Part shown: positions 35,952-44,791 of the stretch, piece after piece
How positions within the stretch are numbered: the first letter of the stretch is position 1
How the letters are laid out: every line of letters starts with the position of its first letter
Source: Aerophototrophica crusticola
GTDB taxonomy: Bacteria; Pseudomonadota; Alphaproteobacteria; Azospirillales; Azospirillaceae
Length of the DNA stretch: 64,000 nucleotides
Assembly (NCBI GenBank): GCA_001939945.1
Contig: MOEB01000005.1
Coordinates: 62,001 to 126,000, forward strand
Direction of reading: 5' to 3'
Notes under the pieces: generated by a model
Database searches by the model: none
What the model was told of the DNA's origin: nothing
The model's input: only the letters and a program-made list of their open reading frames with translations
Translations under genes and position numbers: made by a program

Positions 35952-36218
35952 TCAGCGCTTGTCGTGCCACCCCGGCGGCAACTCGTCGCCGGGGATCACC
36001 TCGTCGGCACCGGCCTTCCGGAGGATCTCAAGGGCGCGGTTCGGGTCCGCGTGCCTCACCCGCTCCTCGAAGCGGGCCGACGCGTCCATATGGGCGAGGC
36101 ACTGGTCCAGGACCGATTGCAGGAACGTCTCCACGGACAGACCCTCGCGCGCGGCGAGTTCCTGCGCGATGCGCTCTGTTTTTTCGCTCAGCGTGATTGA
36201 AACGACCCTCTCGCCCAT
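35952..36218 (-). CDS. Orphan ribbon-helix-helix-type antitoxin-like protein
   Basis: 88 residues from ATG 36218 (GGGAG upstream). The N-terminal MGERVVSITLSEKTERIAQE, then LAAREGLSVETFLQSVL, has the strand-helix-helix look of RHH antitoxins. The C-terminal part ends DEVIPGDELPPGWHDKR. The frame continues 14 codons upstream to an ATG at 36260, whose product would begin MRLVLGTDVVGAP. That resembles the first strand of PIN toxins (VLDTDVV), possibly a remnant. No toxin gene is adjacent on either side, so it appears to be an orphan. Confidence 0.65.
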   Translation of the reverse strand: MGERVVSITLSEKTERIAQELAAREGLSVETFLQSVLDQCLAHMDASARFEERVRHADPNRALEILRKAGADEVIPGDELPPGWHDKR

Positions 36219-36297
36219 CGAAGGGGCTCCCACCACATCCGTGCCCAACACCAGCCGCATACAAGAAGGCTATCACGCCTTTTGCCCGCGGCAATAG

Positions 36298-36404
36298 AAA
36301 AACCGCCGCCAACCCTCGCGCGGGATGACGGCGGCATGAAGTCTTGACGTTCAACTGACCACAGAACAGGCACCGCCGCCGGGGGTTTCGCCCCGGCGGC
36401 GGCG
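36298..36404 (-). terminator. Two consecutive hairpins after amtB
   Basis: Reading from amtB: first a GC-rich hairpin (36372-36404) with GCCGCCGCCGGGG and CCCCCGGCGGCGG arms and no U-tract; then CCGCCGT, a loop and ACGGCGG-type pairing at 36303-36334, followed by TTTTTC (36302-36297). The second is a proper intrinsic terminator. Confidence 0.8.
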
Positions 36405-36411
36405 TACCACC

Positions 36412-37713
36412 TCAGTGCACGGACTCGCCATGCAGGGCGATGTCCAGCCCGTCGCGCTCGGCCTCTTCCTCGACCCGCAGGCCGATGGTGAACTTGATCA
36501 GGTACAGGATCACGGCGGTGGCGATGGCCGACCAGGCGATGGTGGCGACGATGCCCCAGACCTGGGTCAGCACCTGGCCCGCATTGCCCTCGATCAGGCC
36601 GGCGGTGCCGCCGATGGCCGCCTTGGCGAAGACGCCGGTCAGGATGGCGCCGACGATGCCGCCCACCCCGTGCACGCCCCAGACGTCCAGGCTGTCGTCA
36701 TACTTCAGCGCGTGCTTCAGGCTGGTGGAGGCGAAGTAGCAGATCACGCCGGAGGCCACGCCGATGCCCAGCGCCCCGTCGATGCCCACGAAGCCGGAGG
36801 CGGGGGTGATGGCGACCAGGCCGCCCACGGCGCCGGAGATGATGCCCAGGACCGAGGGCTTGCCCTTCACGGCCCACTCCACGAACATCCAGGACAGGGC
36901 CGCCGCGGCGGACGCCACCTGGGTGACCAGCATGGCCATGCCCGCACGGCCGTCGGCGGCCACGGCGGAGCCGGCGTTGAAGCCGAACCAGCCCACCCAC
37001 AGCAGGGAGGCGCCGATCAGGGACAGGACCAGGTTGTGGGGCTTCATGTCCGAGGTGCCATAGCCCACGCGCTTGCCCAGGATGATGGCGGCCACCAGGC
37101 CGGCCACGCCCGCGTTGATGTGCACCACGGTGCCGCCGGCATAGTCCAGCACGCCGTCGCCCATCAGGAAGCCGCCGCCCCACACCCAGTGGCAGACGGG
37201 GGCGTAGACCAGCAGCGACCACAGCATGGAGAAGACCAGCAGGGCCGAGAACTTCATGCGGTCCGCGAAGGCGCCGGTGATCAGGGCCGGCGTGATGATG
37301 GCGAAGGTCATCTGGAAGGTGATGAACACCGTCTCCGGGATGGTGCCGGAGAGCGAGCCCACCTCGACCCCCGACAGGAAGGCCTTGCTGAAGTCGCCGA
37401 TGAAGGCGTTGCCCGGCCCGAAGGCGAGGCTGTAACCCACGACCACCCACAGCACCGAGATCAGGGCGCAGATGGCGAAGCTCTGCATGACCATGGCCAG
37501 CACGTTGGGCTTGCGCACCATGCCGCCGTAGAACAGCGCCAGCCCCGGGATGGTCATCATCAGGACCAGGGCGGTGGAGGTCAGCATCCACGCGGTGTTG
37601 CCCGCGTCCAGGGTGGGGGTCGGGGCAGGCGCGGCAGCATCCTGGGCCATGGCGAGGCCCGCCGGCGCCAGCGCGAGGCCCGCTGCGAGCAAGAATTTCA
37701 ACAGACGATTCAT
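36412..37713 (-). CDS. amtB: Ammonium transporter
   Basis: 433 residues from ATG 37713 (GGGGAG upstream). A cleavable signal peptide (LLKFLLAAGLALAPAGLAMAQ) is followed by the 11 membrane segments of the Amt family. Marks: ALFYGGMVRKPNVLAMVMQS, DYAGGTVVHINAGVAGLVAA with the first pore histidine, and VWGVHGVGGIVGAILTGVF with the second. It conducts ammonium/ammonia across the inner membrane. The usual glnK partner is not adjacent: the gene upstream is the divergent glgC. Confidence 0.97.
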   Translation of the reverse strand: MNRLLKFLLAAGLALAPAGLAMAQDAAAPAPTPTLDAGNTAWMLTSTALVLMMTIPGLALFYGGMVRKPNVLAMVMQSFAICALISVLWVVVGYSLAFGPGNAFIGDFSKAFLSGVEVGSLSGTIPETVFITFQMTFAIITPALITGAFADRMKFSALLVFSMLWSLLVYAPVCHWVWGGGFLMGDGVLDYAGGTVVHINAGVAGLVAAIILGKRVGYGTSDMKPHNLVLSLIGASLLWVGWFGFNAGSAVAADGRAGMAMLVTQVASAAAALSWMFVEWAVKGKPSVLGIISGAVGGLVAITPASGFVGIDGALGIGVASGVICYFASTSLKHALKYDDSLDVWGVHGVGGIVGAILTGVFAKAAIGGTAGLIEGNAGQVLTQVWGIVATIAWSAIATAVILYLIKFTIGLRVEEEAERDGLDIALHGESVH

Positions 37714-38185
37714 CGGGGCTCCCCTTCTCATGGGCACGGGGGCCGACCGGCCACCGCACACGCCACCGCTGCCCTATTCAAACTCCATGCCGCGGCGCGG
37801 AATGGCGGAATCCCTATGCTCCCGTCTCGGCGCCCCAAGGGCGGCGGCGATGATTCCCGCACCGAATCATGTCCGATTGCCCGGATTTTGGGCACTTTCC
37901 TTGCCCTGCCGCACCCCGGCTTGTCATTCCATTACAAGGCTTTAATCCATTCCTGGCGCCTGCCCCCCTGCCCCAGGAGAGGCACTTCCGGCCCATGCAC
38001 AAAAAATAAGCAGCAGCTGCGGCGCATCCGGGCCCCCGGATGGACAGTCCCGGTTGCGTCACTTCCCCCGGCCTTTCGGGTGCGGCACCAGATGGCCCGC
38101 GGTGCGAATGTGTGGCACTGTGTGGGGGGACAAGGGCGCGGCACCCCGGCCTGGCCGCGCCATAGAAACGAAGGGGCACGCTGCC
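37714..38185. promoter_or_regulatory. 472-base divergent region between amtB and glgC
   Basis: No credible gene. GGCACTTTCCTTGC at 37891-37904 has the GG-N10-GC spacing of a sigma54 promoter, but it points towards glgC, not amtB. I found no equally good sigma54 match on the minus strand. The CTTGT/ACAAG short palindrome near 37920 is weak. The glgC ribosome binding site is GAAGGGG near 38170. Confidence 0.4.
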
Positions 38186-39475
38186 GTGACCACAGCCAAC
38201 AATGACCAGCGTCTGGACCAGGAACTGCGCCAGGCCCCGCGCCATGCCCTGGCCCTGATCCTGGCGGGCGGCCGGGGCAGCCGCCTGCGCCAGCTGACCG
38301 ACCGCCGGGCCAAGCCGGCCGTGCATTTCGGCGGCAAGTTCCGGATCATCGACTTCGCCCTGTCCAACTGCATCAATTCGGGCTTCCGCCGCATCTCGGT
38401 GATGACCCAGTACAAGTCGCACAGCCTGCTGCGCCACCTGCAGCGGGGCTGGAACTTCCTGCGCGGCGAGATCGGGGAGTTCATCGACCTGCTGCCCGCC
38501 CAACAGCGGATCGATGAGACGAGCTGGTACCAGGGCACGGCCGACGCCGTGTTCCAGAACCTGGACATCCTGCGCAGCCACGGGGCTGAGTGGGTGCTGA
38601 TCCTGGCCGGCGACCACATCTACAAGATGGACTATTCCAACATGCTGACGGCCCACATCCGCACGCAAGCGGACGTGACCGTGGCCTGCATCGAGGTGCC
38701 GCGCGCCCAGGCCAGCGGCTTCGGCGTGATGCATGTGGACGAGCAGGACCGGGTGGTCAGCTTCCTGGAGAAGCCGTCGGACCCGCCGCCCATGCCGGGC
38801 CGGCCGGACATGTCCCTGGCCAGCATGGGCATCTACATCTTCAACGCCAAGTTCCTGTACGACCAGCTGGAGCGGGACGCCCGCGACCCCGCCTCGTCCC
38901 GCGACTTCGGCAAGGACATCATCCCCTACCTGGTGCCCCGGGCCAACGTCATGGCCCACCATTTCGAGCAGTCCTGCGTCTACAACCGCGCCCCGGGGTC
39001 GGAGCCCTATTGGCGCGACGTGGGCACGGTGGACGCGTACTGGGAGGCCAACCTGGACCTCTGCCACGTCTCCCCGTCCTTCGACCTGTATGACCGGGAA
39101 TGGCCGATCTTCACCTACCAGGAGCAGTTGCCCCCGGCGAAGTTCGTCTTCGACGATGATGGCCGCCGCGGCATGGCGGTGGACAGCATGGTCAGCGCCG
39201 GCTGCATCATCTCCGGCTCGGTCGTCCGCCGGTCGCTGCTGTTCAACCAGGTGCGCATGCACTCCTACAGCACCCTGACCGACACGGTGGTCCTGCCGGA
39301 GGTGGAGATCCACCGCAACTGCCGCATCACCAAGGCGGTGATCGACCGGGGCTGCGTGCTGCCGCCGGGCCTGGTGGTGGGGGAAAACCCGGAGGACGAC
39401 GCCCGGCGCTTCTACCGCACCGACAGCGGGGTGGTGCTGGTGACCCGGGACATGCTGGCCCGTTTGCAGGGTTGA
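38186..39475 (+). CDS. glgC: Glucose-1-phosphate adenylyltransferase
   Basis: 429 residues from GTG 38186, chosen for AAGGGG nine bases upstream and the family-like start. Seen: [40 protein letters not shown] (nucleotide and effector region), [12 protein letters not shown], then GDHIYKMDY and the glucose-1-P site region [15 protein letters not shown]. The C-terminal part is a left-handed beta-helix. It makes ADP-glucose for glycogen. map follows, then glgA, all on the plus strand. Confidence 0.97.
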   Translation: MTTANNDQRLDQELRQAPRHALALILAGGRGSRLRQLTDRRAKPAVHFGGKFRIIDFALSNCINSGFRRISVMTQYKSHSLLRHLQRGWNFLRGEIGEFIDLLPAQQRIDETSWYQGTADAVFQNLDILRSHGAEWVLILAGDHIYKMDYSNMLTAHIRTQADVTVACIEVPRAQASGFGVMHVDEQDRVVSFLEKPSDPPPMPGRPDMSLASMGIYIFNAKFLYDQLERDARDPASSRDFGKDIIPYLVPRANVMAHHFEQSCVYNRAPGSEPYWRDVGTVDAYWEANLDLCHVSPSFDLYDREWPIFTYQEQLPPAKFVFDDDGRRGMAVDSMVSAGCIISGSVVRRSLLFNQVRMHSYSTLTDTVVLPEVEIHRNCRITKAVIDRGCVLPPGLVVGENPEDDARRFYRTDSGVVLVTRDMLARLQG

Positions 39476-39498
39476 GGACGCGGGGAAACGCCGCAGCC

Positions 39499-40332
39499 AT
39501 GAGGACCGATCCCGGCGCCTTCGTGCTGGACCAGAGGGGCCGCCGCGTCACCCTGCACGGGGCGGAGGCCTTCGCCGGGCTGCGGGCGGCGGGGCGGATG
39601 GCGGCGGCCTGCCTGGACCACCTTGCCCCCCATGTGCGGCCCGGCGTCAGCACGGGCGAGCTGGACCGGCTGGTCAACCAGTTCCTGACCAGCCGCGGCG
39701 CCATCCCGGCCACCCTGGGCTATCGCGGCTTCCCCAGATCCTGCTGCATCTCCGTCAACCAGGAGGTCAACCATGGCATCCCCTCGGCCACGCGGCTGCT
39801 GCGGGAGGGGGACATCCTGAACATCGATGTCACCGCCATCGTCGATGGCTGGCACGGCGACACCAGCCGCATGTATGTGGCAGGCACCCCCAGCCCCGCC
39901 GCCCGGCGGCTGGTGGAGGCGACATACCAGGCCACCATGGCCGGTATCCGGGAGGTGCGGCCGGGCGCCCAGCTTGGCGACCTGGGCGCCGCGGTGGAGC
40001 AGGTGGCCCGCGCCCACGGCTACAGCATCGTCCGGGAATATGTCGGCCACGGCATCGGCCGCGTGTTCCATGAGGCGCCGGAGATCCACCACACCGGCCG
40101 GCGGGGCCGCGGGCTGGTGCTGCTGCCCGGCATGGTCTTCACGGTGGAGCCCATGCTAAACGCCGGCGGGCGGCATGTGCGGCTGCTGGCCGACGGCTGG
40201 ACCAACGTCACCGCCGACGGCAGCCTGTCCGCCCAGTTCGAGCACACGGTCGGCGTGACGGAGGCAGGGGTGGAGATCTTCACCCTCTCCCCCGCCGGGC
40301 ACACGCTGCCGCCGTATCCGGCGGTATCATGA
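39499..40332 (+). CDS. map: Type I methionine aminopeptidase
   Basis: 277 residues from ATG 39499; the TTG at 39472 that overlaps the glgC stop is an alternative. Metal ligands in order: Asp in NIDVTAIVDGWHGDTSRM (two Asp), His in YVGHGIGRVFHE, Glu in VFTVEPM and Glu in FEHTVGV. It removes the initiator methionine. The N-terminal 25 residues (DPGAFVLDQRGRRVTLHG) are longer than in the housekeeping E. coli form. Its place between glgC and glgA is unusual; it may be a second copy of the gene in this genome. Confidence 0.93.
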   Translation: MRTDPGAFVLDQRGRRVTLHGAEAFAGLRAAGRMAAACLDHLAPHVRPGVSTGELDRLVNQFLTSRGAIPATLGYRGFPRSCCISVNQEVNHGIPSATRLLREGDILNIDVTAIVDGWHGDTSRMYVAGTPSPAARRLVEATYQATMAGIREVRPGAQLGDLGAAVEQVARAHGYSIVREYVGHGIGRVFHEAPEIHHTGRRGRGLVLLPGMVFTVEPMLNAGGRHVRLLADGWTNVTADGSLSAQFEHTVGVTEAGVEIFTLSPAGHTLPPYPAVS

Positions 40333-40345
40333 TGCTCCCTCAAGC

Positions 40346-40412
40346 GCCGGGCGCCCGCGTCCGCGGGCTTGGCTTGCGCGGGCACGAGCCCGCGGGCCGG
40401 CGGTCGCCGGCC
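40346..40412 (+). repeat. GC-rich intergenic repeat, family R1, copy 3
   Basis: A 67-bp element almost identical to the copies at 2949 and 8848: GCCGGGCGCCCGCG, GCGGGCTTGGCTTGCG, CGGGCACGAGCCCGCGGG, GCCGGCGGTCGCCGGCC. A further short inverted repeat, GGCCAAGGGCC, follows. It separates map and glgA, both on the plus strand. Confidence 0.75.
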
Positions 40413-40484
40413 TGCAAGGCCAAGGGCCGGGGTCCCTTGGCCTTGCTCCCGAAACACGACCCCCTTACCTGACCCAAGGCTATC

Positions 40485-41966
40485 ATGCGCGTCCTGTTCG
40501 TCGCGTCGGAGTGCTTTCCCTACGTGAAGACCGGCGGCCTGGCCGACGTGGCCGGCGCCCTTCCCCCCGCATTGCGCGCCCTGGGCCTGGACGTGCGCAT
40601 CCTGCTGCCGGGCTATCCCGGCGTGCTGGGCAAGCTGGACGTGCTGCGCACGGTGCGGGACCTGCGCGGCCTGCCGGGCCTACCCCCCGACAGCCCGGCC
40701 CGCCTGCTGGCCACCCTGCCGGGGGACGGGCAGGTGCCGCTTTACGTGTTGGACGTGCCCGCCTTCTTCGCCCGGGCCGGCAGCCCCTATCTGGGCCCGG
40801 ACGGGCAGGACTGGTCGGACAACCATCTCCGATTCGGCGCCCTGTCGCGCACGGCCGCCCTGGTGGGGCTGGACGGGGACGGGGATGGCTGGCTGCCGGA
40901 CGTGGTGCATTGCCATGACTGGCAGGCCGGGCTGGTGCCCGCCTACCTGCATTATCCCTTCTGGCCCTTCGCCGGGCGGCGGCGGCCGAAGACGGTGTTC
41001 ACCATCCACAACCTGGCCTTCCAAGGCCTGTTCCCCGCCGACACCGTCCCACTGCTGGGCCTGCCGTGGGAGGCGTTCACCCCCCAGGGGCTGGAGTTCC
41101 ACGGCAAGCTGGGCTTCCTGAAAGCGGGCCTCGCCTATGCGGACAAGCTGACCACCGTCAGCCCCACCTATGCGGCGGAGATCCAGGGCGGCGATTTCGG
41201 CTTCGGGCTGGACGGGCTGTTGCGCCTGCGGGCCGCGGACCTGTCGGGCATCCTGAACGGCATCGACATGGACATCTGGGACCCGGCCCGGGACCCGCTG
41301 CTGCCCACCCGCTATGACGCCACGACGCTGGAGGCCAAGGCGGCCAGCAAGTCCGTGGTGCAGCAGGCCTTCGGGCTGGCCGACCGGCCCAATGCGCCCC
41401 TGTTCGGCATCGTCAGCCGCCTGACCCACCAGAAGGGCATCGATCTGGTGGTGGAGGCACTGCCACGCCTGGTCTCCCAAGGCGCCCAGCTGGCCGTGCT
41501 GGGCACCGGCAGCCGGGAGCTGGAGCAGGCCCTGGCCAAGGCCGCGGCGGACAACCCCGGCCGGGTGGGCGTTCGGCTGGCCTATGACGAGGCCCTGTCC
41601 CACCAGATCCAGGCCGGCTGCGACGTGCTGATGGTGCCCAGCCGGTTCGAGCCCTGCGGCCTGACCCAGATGTACGCCCTGCGTTACGGCACCCTGCCCC
41701 TGGTGGCCCGGGTGGGCGGGCTGAACGACACGGTCACCGACGTGACGGAGCAGACCCTGGCCGACGGCACCGGCACGGGCTTCGTCTTCGCTCCGGTGGA
41801 GGTGGGCGCCCTGGTCCGCGCCATCGACCGGTCCCTGGCCCTGTTCCGCGCGCCCCACCTCTGGCACAAGGTCCAGCAGGCCGCCATGTCCCGCGACGTG
41901 GGCTGGGCCGCCCCGGCCCGGGAGTATGACGCCCTGTACGGCGGCCTGTTGGCGGAGGGAGATTGA
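40485..41966 (+). CDS. glgA: Glycogen synthase (ADP-glucose)
   Basis: 493 residues, GT5 family. The N-terminal ADP-glucose-binding motif [16 protein letters not shown] is at residues 15-30. [25 protein letters not shown] and [13 protein letters not shown] follow. The C-terminal Rossmann domain has [10 protein letters not shown] and the catalytic-loop glutamate in [18 protein letters not shown]. It elongates alpha-1,4-glucan and partners with glgC 1 kb upstream. An R1 repeat and map separate the two. Confidence 0.97.
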   Translation: MRVLFVASECFPYVKTGGLADVAGALPPALRALGLDVRILLPGYPGVLGKLDVLRTVRDLRGLPGLPPDSPARLLATLPGDGQVPLYVLDVPAFFARAGSPYLGPDGQDWSDNHLRFGALSRTAALVGLDGDGDGWLPDVVHCHDWQAGLVPAYLHYPFWPFAGRRRPKTVFTIHNLAFQGLFPADTVPLLGLPWEAFTPQGLEFHGKLGFLKAGLAYADKLTTVSPTYAAEIQGGDFGFGLDGLLRLRAADLSGILNGIDMDIWDPARDPLLPTRYDATTLEAKAASKSVVQQAFGLADRPNAPLFGIVSRLTHQKGIDLVVEALPRLVSQGAQLAVLGTGSRELEQALAKAAADNPGRVGVRLAYDEALSHQIQAGCDVLMVPSRFEPCGLTQMYALRYGTLPLVARVGGLNDTVTDVTEQTLADGTGTGFVFAPVEVGALVRAIDRSLALFRAPHLWHKVQQAAMSRDVGWAAPAREYDALYGGLLAEGD

Positions 41967-41973
41967 GGGCTTC

Positions 41974-42233
41974 GTAGGTCGGATTAGGTGCGCAGCACCG
42001 TAATCCGACACCGACGGCGCAAGCCGTCGGATTACGCGGCCTTGCCGCTAGACCCGTTTCCCGCAGACTGGAAACGGGTCTAGCCCTTCGTGTTCCTCAA
42101 GCGCCCCCGGATCGGGGTCCGGGGCAGGCTCCGCCGCATCCGCGGCTTGGCTACGCCCGCATGAGCGGGCGCGGCGGCAGTCGCCGCCGGATCGTGTTTC
42201 CGGTCAGCGTAAACACGCTCTAATCCGACCTAC
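41974..42233. repeat. 260-base composite palindromic element
   Basis: Outer arms GTAGGTCGGATTA (41974-41986) and TAATCCGACCTAC (42221-42233) are perfect complements. Inside lie, in order: GGATTA-GGTGC/GCACC-TAATCC, GACGGC/GCCGTC, the 14-bp perfect stem CTAGACCCGTTTCC (42048-42061) with GGAAACGGGTCTAG (42070-42083), a diverged R1 unit (about 42121-42190), and CGTGTTT/AAACACG. It fills the whole gap between the convergent glgA and asparaginase genes. Confidence 0.85.
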
Positions 42234-42236
42234 ATC

Positions 42237-43349
42237 TCAGAACGCCGGCCCACCCCGCAGCGTGCCGACCACCAACCCCGCGCGGTTCTTGATCGGCGGC
42301 TCCACCAGGTGCCGGACCTTGTCCCACTCCGCCTCCGACAGCAGGCCTAGCTTGCGCAGCACGGCGGCCATGGCCGGGCCGGCGGCGCGGCCGGCGCCGT
42401 CATCCACCTTCACCGCCACGCCGATGCCCGCTTCCGGCACCACGGCGCAGGACAGGCCCTCCGCCCCCGCCTTGGTCAGAATGCGGCCGCCCAGGGCCTG
42501 CATGAAGTCCGTGTCGAAGGTGTCGGTGCCGCTGACCATCTCCGGGTGTTTGCCCCAGGCGCGGGTGATGCGGGCCGCGGCCTCCGCCCGGCGGCTGGGC
42601 AGGTCGCGCGGGTCGGCCATCCTGGCCATGCCGAAGGCCAGCGCCTCCAGCGGCAGGCCCACGGTGGGGATGGAGCAGCCGTCCACGCCCCAGGGCGCGT
42701 GCGACAGGTCCTGGGCGGTCACCTGCTCGATGATGCCCAGGATGCGCTGCTGCACCGGGTGCTGGTAGCCCACATAGCCCCGGGTCGCCTCCCCCAGGTG
42801 CTTGGCCGTGGCCAGCATGCCCGTGTGCTTGCCGGAGCAGTTGTTGTGCAGGGCGGTGGGCTTCTCCCCCCGTGCCAGCATCGCCTCCCAGGTGGGGGCG
42901 TGGTAGGGGGCGTGGCTGCCGCATTCCAAATCGTCGGCGGACAGGCCCATGCGGGCCAGCCAGGCACCGGCGGTGCTGGTGTGCATGGGCTCGCCATTGT
43001 GGCTGGCGCAGGCCAGCGCCAATTCGGCGTCGCTGACTCCATAGGCGTCCGCCGCCCCGCTTTCGACCAGCGCCAGGGCCTGGAGGGACTTGTTGGAGCT
43101 GCGCGGGTAGACGACGGCCTTCACGTCGCCCCAGGCCGCCAGCACTTGGCCGGAGGCGTCCACCGCCACGGCGCGGGCGCGGTGGGCGGATTCCACGATG
43201 GGGCCGCGGGTGACCTCGACCAGGATGGGGTTCGCCCGGTCGTCGGGCAGGCTGACCTTGGCCGGCAGCGCCTCCCGCGCGCCGGGGCCATGGCCGCAGC
43301 CGGGGCCATGGACGTGTCCGTTGTTCTCGTTCTGGGGCATGATCGCCAT
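42237..43349 (-). CDS. Asparaginase (rhizobial/type III family)
   Basis: 370 residues from ATG 43349 (ATG 43340 is an alternative). The family is that of the Rhizobium etli thermolabile asparaginase. Seen: VYPRSSNKSLQALALVE with the Ser-x-x-Lys pair, LALACASHNGEPMH, LHNNCSGKHTGMLA with the zinc Cys, and VDGCSIPTVGLPLEALA. It hydrolyses asparagine to aspartate and ammonia. The first 25 residues contain GHVHGPGCGHGPG, a His/Cys-rich stretch not part of the enzyme core and possibly metal-binding. It is divergent from the RelE/XRE pair. Confidence 0.9.
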   Translation of the reverse strand: MAIMPQNENNGHVHGPGCGHGPGAREALPAKVSLPDDRANPILVEVTRGPIVESAHRARAVAVDASGQVLAAWGDVKAVVYPRSSNKSLQALALVESGAADAYGVSDAELALACASHNGEPMHTSTAGAWLARMGLSADDLECGSHAPYHAPTWEAMLARGEKPTALHNNCSGKHTGMLATAKHLGEATRGYVGYQHPVQQRILGIIEQVTAQDLSHAPWGVDGCSIPTVGLPLEALAFGMARMADPRDLPSRRAEAAARITRAWGKHPEMVSGTDTFDTDFMQALGGRILTKAGAEGLSCAVVPEAGIGVAVKVDDGAGRAAGPAMAAVLRKLGLLSEAEWDKVRHLVEPPIKNRAGLVVGTLRGGPAF

Positions 43350-43504
43350 GAATGTCGCGCCCGCGGGGCGGGCCGGGGCCCCAACCTTGCCCACTGCCCG
43401 GTTTCTGTGCAAGCGGGGCACAGCCCTGCCCGACGCAACGGTCTCACGCCGAATCCGCGGGGAGCGCTTGACGAGTTGCTCGCCATCAGCGAATCCTGAT
43501 TGGC

Positions 43505-43762
43505 ATGCGGCTCGTGATCGAGAAGGCTGCGGCCCGTCGCCTATTGGAAATGCCACCCGCACAGGCCCGCGCCCTTCGTGCCAAGCTCGAGGCTATTGCC
43601 GCCGACCCGTTCGGTCCCCATCCCCACGTGACGGCGTTGCAAGGGGAAAAGGACACGTTCCGGGTCCGGCAGGGGGATTGGCGGGCGGTCTATGTGGTGG
43701 AGCGTGCCGCCGACACGGTCCGGGTCCGCATCATCGACGTAAGGGGACAGGTGTACCGATGA
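43505..43762 (+). CDS. RelE/ParE-family toxin
   Basis: 85 residues: MRLVIEKAAARRLLEMPPAQ, ALRAKLEAIAADPFGPHPHV, then KDTFRVRQGDWRAVYVVE and VRVRIIDVRGQVYR. This is the RelE fold: two helices, then a four-strand sheet with the RxGDWRxxY signature of mRNA interferases that cut at the ribosome. The stop overlaps the ATG of the antitoxin gene (ATGA), with toxin first. Toxin-first order is the HigBA habit. Confidence 0.92.
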   Translation: MRLVIEKAAARRLLEMPPAQARALRAKLEAIAADPFGPHPHVTALQGEKDTFRVRQGDWRAVYVVERAADTVRVRIIDVRGQVYR

Positions 43763-44130
43763 ACGCCATCCGGCCAATCGCCGTCACCGACAACACCGTG
43801 ACCCTTTCCCGCGCGGATTGGGATGCGCTCCAGGAGCAACTGGAGGACCTGCATGACCGGGCCACGCTGCGCCGGGTCGAGGCGGACCTCGCGGCGGGCC
43901 GGACAGAGGAACTGCCGATAGAGATGGTGGACCGGCTGCTGGCCGGGGAAAGCCCCGTGCGGGTCTGGCGCGACCACCGGGGCTTGAGCCAGCGGGCGCT
44001 GGCGGAGCAGGCCGGCATGGGGCCCGGCTATTTGGCGGACATCGAGGCGGGCCGCAAGCCCGGCAGTGCCGATGCCCTGAAGCGGCTCGCCGCCGCCTTG
44101 TCTGTGGACATGGGGGACCTGGTCCGCTAA
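43759..44130 (+). CDS. XRE-family antitoxin
   Basis: 123 residues, ATG 43759 overlapping the toxin stop. The N-terminal 65 residues (TLSRADWDALQEQLEDLHDR, then RTEELPIEMVDRLLAGES) are likely toxin-binding. The C-terminal helix-turn-helix is LSQRALAEQAGMGPGYLADI, then EAGRKPGSADALKRLAAAL. It should neutralise the RelE-type toxin and repress the pair's promoter. Composition matches the host, so it is an old or well-ameliorated module. Confidence 0.92.
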   Translation: MNAIRPIAVTDNTVTLSRADWDALQEQLEDLHDRATLRRVEADLAAGRTEELPIEMVDRLLAGESPVRVWRDHRGLSQRALAEQAGMGPGYLADIEAGRKPGSADALKRLAAALSVDMGDLVR

Positions 44131-44175
44131 CCCCTCCGGCCTGTACTTGGTGGGGCCCGGGGAGGGCCGGTCAGC

Positions 44176-44742
44176 ATGCGTGGCTATTTCGCCCTGGGCG
44201 CCGAGGGGATCAGCAAGTCGGGCAATGTGGGGACGATCCTGCGCACGGGGCATGCCTTCGGCGCCAGCTTCGTCTTCACCGTCAACGCCGTGGTGGACAT
44301 GACGGAGGTGCGGGTGACCGACACGTCCGGCGGCGACGACCACGTGCCCTTCTATGAGTGGGCGTCGGCGGGCGACATGGTGCTTCCCCAGGGCTGCACC
44401 CTGGTGGGGGTGGAGCTGACGGACGACGCGGCCTACCTGCCCAGTTTCCGGCACCCGCTGCGCGCGGCCTATGTGTTCGGGCCGGAGCGGGGCAGCCTGT
44501 CCCGGGCCATGCAGGACCGCTGCGACCACATCGTCAAGATCCCGACCAAGTTCTGCGTCAACGTGGCGGTCGCCGCGGCCATCGTCACCTATGACCGCAT
44601 GATCAGCCTGGGCCGCTTCGCCGAGCGGCCCGTGCGCGTGGGCGGCAGCCGGGAGCTGCCGAAAGAGCAGGGCCATGGCCGCATCCGCATCCGCAACCCC
44701 GACAGTCCCCGCATGCGCCCGCTCGTTGGGGGATGGGAATAA
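44176..44742 (+). CDS. TrmH/SpoU-family RNA methyltransferase
   Basis: 188 residues, SPOUT fold. Motif 1 is SGNVGTILRTGHAFGAS; motif 2 is AYVFGPERGSLS; motif 3 is IPTKFCVNVAVAAAIVTYDR, the knotted SAM site. Such enzymes make 2'-O-methyl groups on tRNA or rRNA. The short N-terminus (no extra L30e-like domain) is like TrmL/TrmH-type proteins acting on tRNA. The basic tail GHGRIRIRNP may help RNA binding. The target is not known. Confidence 0.9.
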   Translation: MRGYFALGAEGISKSGNVGTILRTGHAFGASFVFTVNAVVDMTEVRVTDTSGGDDHVPFYEWASAGDMVLPQGCTLVGVELTDDAAYLPSFRHPLRAAYVFGPERGSLSRAMQDRCDHIVKIPTKFCVNVAVAAAIVTYDRMISLGRFAERPVRVGGSRELPKEQGHGRIRIRNPDSPRMRPLVGGWE

Positions 44743-44791
44743 GCCGTCGGCTGTTATATCCATGTCAGACAACAGCCGAAGGAGCGGCCCG

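Noticed and set aside
41974-42233. Attachment site or insertion sequence remnant
   Set aside because: No transposase fragment, no target duplication and no integrase nearby; a nested repeat is a simpler reading.
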